DNA from: JAAYLC01 sp964636665
GTDB taxonomy: Bacteria > Bacteroidota > Bacteroidia > Flavobacteriales > Flavobacteriaceae
Direction: 5' to 3'
DNA: 26,371 nucleotides
Assembly (NCBI GenBank): GCA_964636665.1
Contig: CAZWVT010000022.1
Coordinates: 1 to 26,371 of the forward strand
Part shown: one piece after another, positions 14,912 to 22,401 of the stretch
Position numbering within the stretch: the first letter of the stretch is position 1
How the letters are laid out: every line of letters starts with the position of its first letter
Made by a program: the position numbers and the translations under genes
The notes under the pieces: model-generated
The model's input: the letters and a program-made list of their open reading frames with translations, nothing else
What the model was told of the DNA's origin: nothing
The model's database searches: none

Positions 14912-16534
14912 ATGGAATTCCTTAATTTTTTTCATAAATTCTTTCTGAGTATTCTTGGTTTATTATTGCTCGTTTCCTGTGGAAAATCGGTCAATGACAA
15001 TCGAGACCATTTGGTTTTTCGATATAACGAACACGGGAACATCCCCACTTTAGATCCTGCATTTGCCAGAAATATGCAAATTATTTGGCCGACTAATCAG
15101 TTGTACAACGGACTGGTTCAATTAGATGACAGCTTGAACATTCTTCCTGACATTGCAAAAAACTGGGTTATAAATGACTCCACGAATACTTATACTTTCT
15201 ATTTGAGAAACGATGTATATTTTCATAAAAACAAAGTTTTCAAAGACCATCAGGATTCTACAAGAGTTGTAACTGCCAAAGATTTTGTTTACAGTTTTAA
15301 TCGGCTTACCGACGAAAAAGTTGCCTCACCGGGAAGCTGGATTATGAGTAACATTGCAGATTATGAAGCCTTAAACGATACCACTTTTACCATTCGTTTG
15401 AACAAACCTTTTCCGGCATTTTTGGGATTGTTGAGTATGCGATATTGTTCGGTTGTACCACAAGAAGCAGTTGAATATTACGGCAATGATTTTAGACGAA
15501 ATCCCGTCGGAACCGGTCCTTTTCAATTTCAAATTTGGGAAGAAAACGTAAAATTGGTTTTACGCAAAAATCCCTTGTATTTTGAAAAAGACAAAGACGG
15601 AAATTCGCTGCCTTATCTCGAAGCAGTAGCCATTACATTTCTTCCGGACAAACAGAGTGAATTCTTACAGTTTGCTCAGGGAAAACTGGATTTTATCTCT
15701 GGATTGGACAACAGTTACAAAGATGAAATTCTTACTTCAAACGGCGATTTACAGTTAAAATATCAAGAAGATTTTAAACTTATTGCAAGTCCATTTTTAA
15801 ATACAGAATACCTCGGTATTTATCTGCCGACTCCCCGGTCGGAAATTCAGAGCAAAGCATTGCGTCAGGCTATAAATTACGGTTTTGACCGTAATCAAAT
15901 GGTCAGGTATTTACGAAACGGGATGGGAATTCCTGCCGTTCACGGATTTATTCCAAAAGGACTTCCGGGATATTCGGAAATAGAAGGATATTCTTACAAT
16001 CCTGAAAAAGCCCGTGAATTATTGGAAATATACAAACAAGAAACCGGAAACCACCAACCTCGCGTAACCATTGGAACTTCCGGAAATTACTTGGATATCG
16101 TAGAATTTATTCAAAGAGAATTGGAAAAAATAGGGATTGCCGTAACCATTGATGTGATGCCACCATCAACGCTTCGGCAAATGCGAAGCAGCGGCGAAAT
16201 AGACATATTCAGAGCAAGTTGGATTGCCGATTATCCCGATGCAGAAAATTATTTGTCATTATTTTACAGTCCTAATTTTTCACCCAACGGACCGAATTAT
16301 GTTCATTTTAAAAACGAAGTTTACGATTCGTTGTACGAAAAAACACTGATGCTTTCTGACATTGATGAACGAAAAATCCATTATACAAAAATGGATTCCA
16401 TAATTGTGTCAGAAGCTCCCGTGATTCCATTGTTTTATGATATGGCAGTTCGATTTGTCAATAAAAAAGTACACGGATTGGGAATTAATCCGCAAAATTT
16501 CTTGGTACTCAAATACGTTCGGAAAGATCCTTAA
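14912..16534 (+). CDS. Peptide-type ABC transporter substrate-binding lipoprotein (SBP_bac_5)
   Basis: This is a family 5 extracellular solute-binding protein of 540 residues, the type that binds oligopeptides, dipeptides or nickel. ATG 14912 gives a lipoprotein signal with lipobox LVSC (Cys23). An earlier in-frame start at 14771 would bury it. Family features include NGLVQLDDSLNILPDIAKNW, TAKDFVYSFNRL, NPVGTGPFQF and a C-terminal YYSPNFSPNGPNY-like region. No permease or ATPase gene of the Dpp/Opp type lies next to it. It may serve a distant transporter, or act in peptide capture or recycling. It ends with a four-base overlap (TTAA) with the opposing GlmU-like gene. Confidence 0.9.
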   Translation: MEFLNFFHKFFLSILGLLLLVSCGKSVNDNRDHLVFRYNEHGNIPTLDPAFARNMQIIWPTNQLYNGLVQLDDSLNILPDIAKNWVINDSTNTYTFYLRNDVYFHKNKVFKDHQDSTRVVTAKDFVYSFNRLTDEKVASPGSWIMSNIADYEALNDTTFTIRLNKPFPAFLGLLSMRYCSVVPQEAVEYYGNDFRRNPVGTGPFQFQIWEENVKLVLRKNPLYFEKDKDGNSLPYLEAVAITFLPDKQSEFLQFAQGKLDFISGLDNSYKDEILTSNGDLQLKYQEDFKLIASPFLNTEYLGIYLPTPRSEIQSKALRQAINYGFDRNQMVRYLRNGMGIPAVHGFIPKGLPGYSEIEGYSYNPEKARELLEIYKQETGNHQPRVTIGTSGNYLDIVEFIQRELEKIGIAVTIDVMPPSTLRQMRSSGEIDIFRASWIADYPDAENYLSLFYSPNFSPNGPNYVHFKNEVYDSLYEKTLMLSDIDERKIHYTKMDSIIVSEAPVIPLFYDMAVRFVNKKVHGLGINPQNFLVLKYVRKDP

Positions 16535-17697
16535 TCCTTTCGATATTTTACTGTAGCTTCAAATATATGATTGAGAATAGCCGCTTCCTCATCAGAAAAA
16601 GTTATTCCACGTCTTGCCATAACTACTTTTGCTACTTCAAAGGCTTTCTCTGTTTTATAAGTAATCGAACCTCCCCAAGTAAAACTCGGTACGAAATTTT
16701 TCGGAAAACCGCTTCCAAAGATATTGGCACTCACTCCCACTACTGTTCCCGTATTAAACATTGTATTGATACTGCATTTGCTGTGGTCTCCCATCATCAA
16801 TCCACAAAATTGCAATCCGGTATGTGCAAATCCTTCGGTTTCATAACTCCACAAACGCACTTCGGCATAGTTATTTTTAAGATTGGATGTATTTGTATCT
16901 GCTCCCAAATTACACCATTCTCCGATTACTGAATTTCCTAAAAAGCCGTCATGGCCTTTGTTTGAATATCCGAAAATAACAGAATTCACTACTTCTCCAC
17001 CAACTTTACTATGAGGTCCCACAGTTGTGTCACCATAAATTTTCGCTCCCATTTTAAGTGCAGCTCCTTCACATAACGCAAACGGCCCTCTAACAAGCGA
17101 ACCTTCCATAACCGATGCATTTTTTCCGATATAAATAGGTCCTTCGGATGCGTTTAGCGAACAAAAATTGACTTCTGCTCCTTCTTCGATAAAAATATTT
17201 TGAGGATTTTTGACCCACACTCCTTCCGGAATAGGCTGGGAAGTTTTATTTTTAGTAAGAATTTCAAAATCTCTTTTGATAGCTTCTCCGTTCATCGAAA
17301 AAATATCCCACGTATTTTCAATTCTGCGGATGTCGTGAAAATTATAAGAAATTACGTCAAACGTATCAAAATTTATCTGCTGTCCTTCGGTTGAAAAAAA
17401 AGCAATCGGTTCGTCTTTATAAAACAACGCTTGATTTTCAGATAAGCCTTTGACAATATTGGCAATGTTTTCTGTAGGAAGAAATGACCCGTTGATAAAA
17501 ATATTTTTCTCCAATTCCAAAAAAGGAAATCTTGTCGCAAGATAATCTTCGGTTAAGGTGGTGGTGGTAAATCCTAAATAATGTTCCCATTTTTCGCGAA
17601 TGGTCAAAATTCCAACTCGAATATCTGCTACAGGTCGTGTAAATGTGAATGGAAGAAGTTGGTCGCGGACGTTTCCGTCAAAGAGAATGTAATTCAT
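16531..17697 (-). CDS. GlmU-like sugar nucleotidyltransferase/acetyltransferase-related protein (alternative Bacteroidota form)
   Basis: This 388-residue protein belongs to the GlmU-related group widespread in Bacteroidota. It has an N-terminal part (MNYILFDGNVRDQLLPFTFTRP, about 1-170) that lacks a standard nucleotidyltransferase GxGTR loop. A left-handed beta-helix built of hexapeptide repeats (IYIGKNASVMEGSLVRGP, AKIYGDTTVGPHSKVGGEV) runs from about 175 to 345. Asn/His-rich segments such as HTGLQFCGLMMGDHSKCSINTMFNTG resemble the acetyltransferase half of GlmU. A role in making UDP-GlcNAc is inferred from family naming, not shown here. It lies downstream of rpmE2, separated by terminator-like hairpins, and its stop overlaps the opposing peptide-binding gene. 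Confidence 0.85.
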   Translation of the reverse strand: MNYILFDGNVRDQLLPFTFTRPVADIRVGILTIREKWEHYLGFTTTTLTEDYLATRFPFLELEKNIFINGSFLPTENIANIVKGLSENQALFYKDEPIAFFSTEGQQINFDTFDVISYNFHDIRRIENTWDIFSMNGEAIKRDFEILTKNKTSQPIPEGVWVKNPQNIFIEEGAEVNFCSLNASEGPIYIGKNASVMEGSLVRGPFALCEGAALKMGAKIYGDTTVGPHSKVGGEVVNSVIFGYSNKGHDGFLGNSVIGEWCNLGADTNTSNLKNNYAEVRLWSYETEGFAHTGLQFCGLMMGDHSKCSINTMFNTGTVVGVSANIFGSGFPKNFVPSFTWGGSITYKTEKAFEVAKVVMARRGITFSDEEAAILNHIFEATVKYRKD

Positions 17698-17738
17698 AAA
17701 AGCTTGGATAAATTTTGATTCAATATTACAAAAAAAGT

Positions 17739-17761
17739 ATTTTATAGGTGTCCTATAAAAT
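17739..17761 (-). terminator. Second hairpin downstream of rpmE2: 10-bp palindrome with T-run
   Basis: ATTTTATAGG and CCTATAAAAT (three-base loop) form a perfect stem, followed on the minus strand by ACTTTTTTTG. It sits directly after the main rpmE2 terminator and 42 bases before the GlmU-like ATG. It could be a backup terminator or an operator for the GlmU-like gene. Confidence 0.55.
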
Positions 17762-17762
17762 T

Positions 17763-17795
17763 AAAAAAGGCCTTCAAGTGATGAAGACCTTTTTA
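17763..17795 (-). terminator. Intrinsic terminator of rpmE2
   Basis: AAGGCCTTCA/TGAAGACCTT (one mismatch, five-base loop) is flanked by A-runs and T-runs, so it could work in both directions. It lies 36 bases past the rpmE2 stop. Confidence 0.8.
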
Positions 17796-17830
17796 AGTTT
17801 AACCCTAAATTTACATTATGGAATATTAAC

Positions 17831-18091
17831 CTATTTAGCAGGTTTTTTAAATTTGTCGTATTTGTTTTTAAATTTATCAATACGTCCGGCAGTATCGATA
17901 AGTTTTGATTTTCCAGTATAAAATGGATGAGATGTTCTAGAAATCTCTAATTTTACCAAAGGATATTCAACGCCATCAACCTCGATTGTTTCTTTTGTTT
18001 CTGCAGTTGATTTTGTGATAAAAACATCATCGTTGCCCATATCTTTAAAAGCAACCAATCTATAATTTTCCGGGTGGATATCTTTTTTCAT
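17831..18091 (-). CDS. rpmE2: 50S ribosomal protein L31, type B
   Basis: This 86-residue protein is the zinc-free (C-minus) form of L31. It begins MKKDIHPENYRLVAFKDM and contains the typical EVDGVEYPLVKLEISRTSHPFYTGKSKL, ending in DTAGRIDKFKNKYDKF. No cysteine is present. In the zinc-binding paralogue, cysteines hold a metal ion. In many bacteria the type B form replaces the zinc form when zinc is scarce, but in Bacteroidota it is commonly the only L31. The leader carries a short hairpin, and the gene ends at a strong terminator. Confidence 0.95.
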   Translation of the reverse strand: MKKDIHPENYRLVAFKDMGNDDVFITKSTAETKETIEVDGVEYPLVKLEISRTSHPFYTGKSKLIDTAGRIDKFKNKYDKFKKPAK

Positions 18092-18117
18092 CGTTCTTTA
18101 ATTTTTAAAAATACCTC

Positions 18118-18135
18118 TTCCGATCTTTTTCGGAA
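18118..18135 (-). promoter_or_regulatory. Hairpin in the rpmE2 leader
   Basis: TTCCGA/TCGGAA form a 6-bp stem with a six-base loop, 26 bases before the rpmE2 ATG and inside the predicted leader. Ribosomal protein genes often carry such sites for feedback by the protein product. This use is inferred. Confidence 0.45.
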
Positions 18136-18144
18136 ATGAGTTTG

Positions 18145-18152
18145 CAAATTTA
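18145..18152 (-). promoter_or_regulatory. Promoter -7 element for rpmE2
   Basis: TAAATTTG on the minus strand matches TAnnTTTG. It predicts a transcript that starts just before the leader hairpin, about 45-50 bases before the ATG. Confidence 0.55.
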
Positions 18153-18189
18153 CTGAAATTTTGATATATAACAAGTGATTGATTAATTT

Positions 18190-18711
18190 TTATTCAGATA
18201 AATCCAAATCCACTATTTCATCATAATCATAACCCGCTCTTTTCAATGCACGTTTGGCAGCTTCAAACACATAGACAGAGTCGTTTGGAGGATGAACGGG
18301 AACGGGCGTTGTTTCTTTAAAAGCTTTTAAAATAGATTCCGTTTCTGATGCAGTTAATCTTTCACAAACTTCATAAACTCCGCCGGGTTCTTCTTCTTTT
18401 AAGTCGTGAATATTCAGAATATATCGAATTACTTTGGTAAGATTTTCAGAAGGGGGAAGTGCCATCAATGCAGTGATAGCACCGTGTTCAATTCTCAATT
18501 GGACAATCATCTGCAGATGAACATTTCCGTTGGCTTTTTTGGTGGCAGGAAACAGAATTTTTTCTTCCATCTTAATATGAGTCAAAAGACCGATTCTAAA
18601 TTGACGGTATTTTTCGATATCAATGGCATTGTAATTTGCAACAGCTTCGTCAAGCAAATTATTCAATCGTTCGTGATCAGCACTTAAAAAATCATAAATC
18701 GGTTTATTCAT
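18190..18711 (-). CDS. Hemerythrin-like domain protein
   Basis: This is a 173-residue cytoplasmic four-helix protein with a probable non-heme di-iron site. Candidate ligands are in place: His13 (SADHERL), His45 and Glu49 (THIKMEEKILFP), His76 (EHGAI), and His102 and Glu106 (IHDLKEEE). Bacterial members of the family sense or bind oxygen or nitric oxide, or protect and repair iron clusters. Which applies here cannot be told. The C-terminal 45 residues (VPVHPPNDSVYVFEAAKRALKRAGYDYDEI) are outside the bundle. It sits between rpmE2 and the DUF4199 operon. The rpmE2 promoter lies just after its stop, so the two are probably separate transcripts. Confidence 0.85.
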   Translation of the reverse strand: MNKPIYDFLSADHERLNNLLDEAVANYNAIDIEKYRQFRIGLLTHIKMEEKILFPATKKANGNVHLQMIVQLRIEHGAITALMALPPSENLTKVIRYILNIHDLKEEEPGGVYEVCERLTASETESILKAFKETTPVPVHPPNDSVYVFEAAKRALKRAGYDYDEIVDLDLSE

Positions 18712-18871
18712 TGATGCTATTCGATTAAAAGTGCAATTTCGTCAATATTTTAAAAAATGTAATCATCAGAGGTAAAAAATTATTTAAAAAATTGCTTCAA
18801 CAGTTGTATTATGTAAAAAAGCAATCCTGTATAATAATAACGAGAGTATCCACAAAATTAATTTCTTTTCT

Positions 18872-18879
18872 TAATTTTG
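18872..18879 (+). promoter_or_regulatory. Promoter -7 element for the DUF4199 operon
   Basis: TAATTTTG matches TAnnTTTG, 28 bases before the ATG at 18908. The rest of 18712-18907 is A/T-rich with no other structure I can support. Confidence 0.45.
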
Positions 18880-18907
18880 TTTTTTAAAAACCTAAATCCA
18901 ATTCTTT

Positions 18908-19450
18908 ATGAACACGTCCGCTTCAATGAATGACCCACAGCCACTCTCCAGCAATAAAATCATCCTCACTTATGGTTTTTTGTTAGGCTTATTAACCATT
19001 GTACTTCAAGTTATTTCTTATGTGATGGATGCTCACATTGACCGTCCTTGGTGGAGTACGGTTATTTTACTTGCAATAACGATTGGGGTTATTGTCTTTG
19101 GAATCAGCGTTTATAAAAGGGAGAATAACAGTTTTCTTTCTTTATCTCAAGCGTTGAAAATTGGGATTGGCATTGCTTTGATAAGTTCTATTCTTATAAC
19201 AATTTTCAATTTTTTCTTTATCAACTATATTGATCCAAATTTTATCGAAAAAACTTTGGAGTTTACCCGTCGACAAATGGAAGAAGCCGGTACGCTTACT
19301 AAAGAACAAATTGATGCCTCTATGGAAATGACAAGTAGATTTATGCAGCCATGGATTATGAATGCTATTTCCATTTTAGGCGGTATTTTCTGGGGTTTTA
19401 TTATTTCGCTCATAGCAGGATTGGCGATGCGTAAAACGCCTAATTATTAA
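18908..19450 (+). CDS. DUF4199 family membrane protein
   Basis: This 180-residue integral membrane protein is of unknown function. Four hydrophobic segments lie at about residues 21-40 (ILTYGFLLGLLTIVLQVISY), 50-67, 85-110 and 145-170. The loop after the third helix is long and charged (FIEKTLEFTRRQMEEAGTLTKEQIDASMEM). The arrangement matches DUF4199 proteins of Bacteroidota, which I recall as often lying next to a GT2 glycosyltransferase, as here. It is the first gene of a plus-strand operon, ten bases before the glycosyltransferase. A second Met at residue 6 could also serve as start. Confidence 0.82.
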   Translation: MNTSASMNDPQPLSSNKIILTYGFLLGLLTIVLQVISYVMDAHIDRPWWSTVILLAITIGVIVFGISVYKRENNSFLSLSQALKIGIGIALISSILITIFNFFFINYIDPNFIEKTLEFTRRQMEEAGTLTKEQIDASMEMTSRFMQPWIMNAISILGGIFWGFIISLIAGLAMRKTPNY

Positions 19451-19460
19451 TCAATGTTCT

Positions 19461-20429
19461 ATGCAGATTTCTGTCGTTATTCCTTTGCTGAATGAAGAAG
19501 ATTCGTTGAATGAATTGTATCAGTGGATTGCTTCAGTAATGCAAAAGCACAACTTTTCATACGAAGTTCTCTTTATAGACGACGGAAGTACAGACGACTC
19601 TTGGAAACTAATCAAAAGATTAACTCAAAAACATCCTGAAGTTAAAGGAATTCGATTTCAAACGAATTACGGAAAATCTCAAGCTCTACACGCCGGTTTT
19701 GCAAGAGCTAAAGGCGATGTAATCATAACAATGGACGCCGATTTGCAAGACAGTCCGGATGAGATTCCTGAATTATATCATATTATTACTAAAGAAAAAT
19801 ATGATCTTGTGTCTGGTTGGAAAAAAAAGCGATACGATTCCAAATTAAGCAAAAATTTACCTTCAAAGCTGTTTAATTTTGCCGCTCGAAAAACATCGGG
19901 ATTAGATTTACACGATTTCAATTGCGGATTAAAAGCATACAGAAACGAAGTGGTGAAAGCTATTGAAGTTACCGGCGAGATGCATCGTTATATTCCTGTT
20001 TTGGTAAAAAGTGCCGGATTTAAGCGAATTGCCGAAAAACCTGTCCGGCATCAAGCTCGAAAATACGGAAAAACAAAATTCGGTGCCGAACGTTTTTTAC
20101 GAGGTTTTTTGGATTTGATAACCATTTGGTTTCTTTCACGATTTGGAAAACGTCCCATGCATCTTTTTGGAGCTTGGGGTGCGTTTATTTTATTTGTGGG
20201 TTTCTGTTTTGCATTATATTTGGGAATTGACAAATTATTTATCAATCCGGAAGGCAGACTTATCGCACAACGAACCGAGTTTTATTTGGCAATTACGGCG
20301 ATGTTATTGGGAACACAATTATTCTTAGCCGGATTCTTAGGTGAATTGTTTTTGCGCAATAAAAACAATCGACAAGATTATATCATCCGAGAAGAAATTA
20401 GTTCTCCTAAATATGAAGAAACGCACTAA
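19461..20429 (+). CDS. Family 2 glycosyltransferase with C-terminal membrane helices (DPM/GtrB/ArnC type)
   Basis: This 322-residue inner-membrane enzyme probably moves a sugar onto a polyprenyl-phosphate carrier. The GT-A domain covers about residues 1-220, with VVIPLLNEEDSLNEL, the nucleotide-binding IDDGSTDDS and the metal-binding MDADLQD. HDFNCGLKAYR and a region of basic residues before the first membrane helix follow. Two membrane helices lie at about 235-258 and 275-305. The family uses UDP- or GDP-sugars, but the sugar cannot be read from sequence. It follows DUF4199 after ten bases, and its last 17 bases overlap the methyltransferase gene, so all three are likely one transcript. Confidence 0.9.
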   Translation: MQISVVIPLLNEEDSLNELYQWIASVMQKHNFSYEVLFIDDGSTDDSWKLIKRLTQKHPEVKGIRFQTNYGKSQALHAGFARAKGDVIITMDADLQDSPDEIPELYHIITKEKYDLVSGWKKKRYDSKLSKNLPSKLFNFAARKTSGLDLHDFNCGLKAYRNEVVKAIEVTGEMHRYIPVLVKSAGFKRIAEKPVRHQARKYGKTKFGAERFLRGFLDLITIWFLSRFGKRPMHLFGAWGAFILFVGFCFALYLGIDKLFINPEGRLIAQRTEFYLAITAMLLGTQLFLAGFLGELFLRNKNNRQDYIIREEISSPKYEETH

Positions 20430-21144
20430 TCAAGTGGATATCATAGGAACTGCACTTTTGGATTATTTGGAAGGAAATTATACCGAAGACATCCGCACCC
20501 AAACGAATATTACGCAGGAAGATAATATGTCGCTCCCCCATCTCTTTCGAGATTTTGACGAGATGCCTAAAGTGGAACAAAAAGCGTTACAACTTTCACG
20601 AGGCCGCGTTTTGGACGTGGGATGCGGAGCAGGAAATCACACGCTTTATCTTCAAGAAAAAGGATTACAAGTTACGGCAATTGATACTTCTCCCGGAGCG
20701 ATTGAAGTATGCAAACGGAGAAATATTATTGATGTACGTCTTGTCAATTTATTGGATTTCACCGGTGAAAAATTTGATACCATTCTTTTGATGATGAACG
20801 GAACCGGCATTTTTCAAACCTTAGCAAAAACACCTGTCTATTTAAATCACCTTAAAAAACTTCTTTCTCCCGAAGGTCAAATTTTAATTGATACTACGGA
20901 TTTGCGCTATATGTATGATTCCAATGAAAACGGAAGTATTTGGATTCCTGCGGATATGAATTATTACGGCGAACTCACTTTTACCATGAAATACAAATCA
21001 TTGGCAAGCGAGGAATTCCCTTGGTTGTATTTAGACATAAAAACATTTAGAAACCTTGCAGAAACCAATGGATACAATTTAGAGATTATTCACGAAGGCG
21101 ATTATTTCGATTACTTAGCTCGGTTAACTTTAAAAAACAGTTAG
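20413..21144 (+). CDS. Class I SAM-dependent methyltransferase
   Basis: This 243-residue protein has the class I methyltransferase fold. SAM-binding motif I is VLDVGCGAGNHT at residues 66-77. The acidic residue after strand 2 is in VTAIDTSPGAIEVCKRR. Motif IV-like FDTILLMMNGTGIFQT follows, then LLSPEGQILIDTTDLRY. There is no signal peptide or membrane segment, and the substrate is unknown. The start at 20413 overlaps the glycosyltransferase end by 17 bases. A longer reading from 20341 overlaps it further and adds no domain. It ends with a four-base overlap (TTAG) with pyrD on the other strand. Confidence 0.88.
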   Translation: MKKRTNQVDIIGTALLDYLEGNYTEDIRTQTNITQEDNMSLPHLFRDFDEMPKVEQKALQLSRGRVLDVGCGAGNHTLYLQEKGLQVTAIDTSPGAIEVCKRRNIIDVRLVNLLDFTGEKFDTILLMMNGTGIFQTLAKTPVYLNHLKKLLSPEGQILIDTTDLRYMYDSNENGSIWIPADMNYYGELTFTMKYKSLASEEFPWLYLDIKTFRNLAETNGYNLEIIHEGDYFDYLARLTLKNS

Positions 21145-22178
21145 GTATGTTCTGCTTTTAATAATTCCTGATTTATTTTTTTAATCAATGCGGGACCTTC
21201 GTAAATGAAACCGGTATATAATTGAATCAAACTGGCGCCGGCATTTAGTTTTTCAAGTGCGTCCGATGTTTCGTGAATTCCACCCACTCCGATAATCGGG
21301 AAACTTTTGTTACTCTTTTCCGATAGAAAACGTATCACTTCTGTAGATCGTGCTGACAAGGGTTTTCCGCTCAATCCTCCTGTTTCTTTTTTGTTGGAAG
21401 ATTTTAGTCCGTCACGACCAATTGTCGTATTTGTAGCGATGACTCCGTCAATTTTTGTTTGCTGAACAATGTCTATGATGTCCAATAATTGGGAATCAGT
21501 AAGATCTGGGGCGATTTTCAAGAGTATGGGTTTAGGTTTTTGATTTTTAGCAAGTTCCATATTCCGCTGCTGCAAGAGATTCAACAAATTCATCAAAGGT
21601 TCTTTTTCTTGCAATGCGCGTAAATTGGGCGTATTGGGAGAACTTACATTCACAACAAAATAATCCACATAATCATAAAGCGCATTGAAACAGATTAAAT
21701 AATCATCTCCGGCTTTCTCGTTTGGAGTGTCTTTATTTTTCCCGATATTCCCTCCTATGATGACAGGTTGTTTCGTATTTCTATTGTTTTTCAATCGATT
21801 TACAGCTTCTTGTACGCCGCCATTGTTAAAGCCCATTCTATTTATCACCGCTTGGTCTTCTTTTAGTCTGAACAATCTCGGTTTTTCATTTCCTGCTTGC
21901 GGTCTTGGAGTGACTGTGCCGATTTCAATAAACCCAAATCCAAAATTTGACAATTCCCGGTATAGTTTGGCATCTTTATCAAAACCGGCTGCCAAGCCTA
22001 CAGGATTTGGAAAATTTATACCGAAAACCGTACGCTCCAGATTTTTATGCTGTATCGACTTTCCAAAAATTCCCAGAAGACCTAATTTATTTGATAATCG
22101 GATTAATTTAAAAGACAGATGATGAACCTTTTCCGGATTCATCATAAATAATATTGGGCGAATAAGTTTTTTATACAT
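21141..22178 (-). CDS. pyrD: Dihydroorotate dehydrogenase, quinone-dependent (class 2)
   Basis: PyrD oxidises dihydroorotate to orotate in pyrimidine synthesis and passes electrons to the quinone pool at the membrane. The 345-residue protein starts with a helical, basic N-terminal extension (MYKKLIRPILFMMNPEKVHHLSF), the membrane-binding part typical of class 2. The flavin barrel shows PVGLAAGFDKDAK, INRMGFNNGG, GGNIGKNKDTP and the catalytic serine region NVSSPNTPNLR at 177-187. GLSGKPLS and GVGGIHETSDALEKLNAGASLIQLYTG follow. No TAnnTTTG promoter is clear upstream. It shares the pyrimidine pathway with carB in this window, but the two are 11 kb apart. Confidence 0.96.
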   Translation of the reverse strand: MYKKLIRPILFMMNPEKVHHLSFKLIRLSNKLGLLGIFGKSIQHKNLERTVFGINFPNPVGLAAGFDKDAKLYRELSNFGFGFIEIGTVTPRPQAGNEKPRLFRLKEDQAVINRMGFNNGGVQEAVNRLKNNRNTKQPVIIGGNIGKNKDTPNEKAGDDYLICFNALYDYVDYFVVNVSSPNTPNLRALQEKEPLMNLLNLLQQRNMELAKNQKPKPILLKIAPDLTDSQLLDIIDIVQQTKIDGVIATNTTIGRDGLKSSNKKETGGLSGKPLSARSTEVIRFLSEKSNKSFPIIGVGGIHETSDALEKLNAGASLIQLYTGFIYEGPALIKKINQELLKAEHT

Positions 22179-22376
22179 TTTATTAAATAAAACTATGAAT
22201 TGTGTGTCTTATCAAGGTTTTTAGAATGAATGTTCAAAGCGTGAATCATCTCATTTTATAAGTGATTTGTCTCCCTTTATAATTCAAAAAACTAAAGTAA
22301 ACATTTTATAAGTATCAATTAAACTATCCTGCAAAAATACTACGGGAAGTACCTCCCTCATTTCTTGCAGATTCTA

Positions 22377-22384
22377 TATTTTTG
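22377..22384 (+). promoter_or_regulatory. Promoter -7 element for pepT
   Basis: TATTTTTG fits TAnnTTTG and lies 17 bases before the ATG at 22402. Confidence 0.55.
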
Positions 22385-22401
22385 TGATAAATTTTTTTAA
22401 G

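Noticed and set aside
21727..22122. 131-codon plus-strand frame inside pyrD
   Set aside because: It is antisense to conserved PyrD motifs. Its hydrophobic, proline-rich translation is what the reverse of this gene gives.
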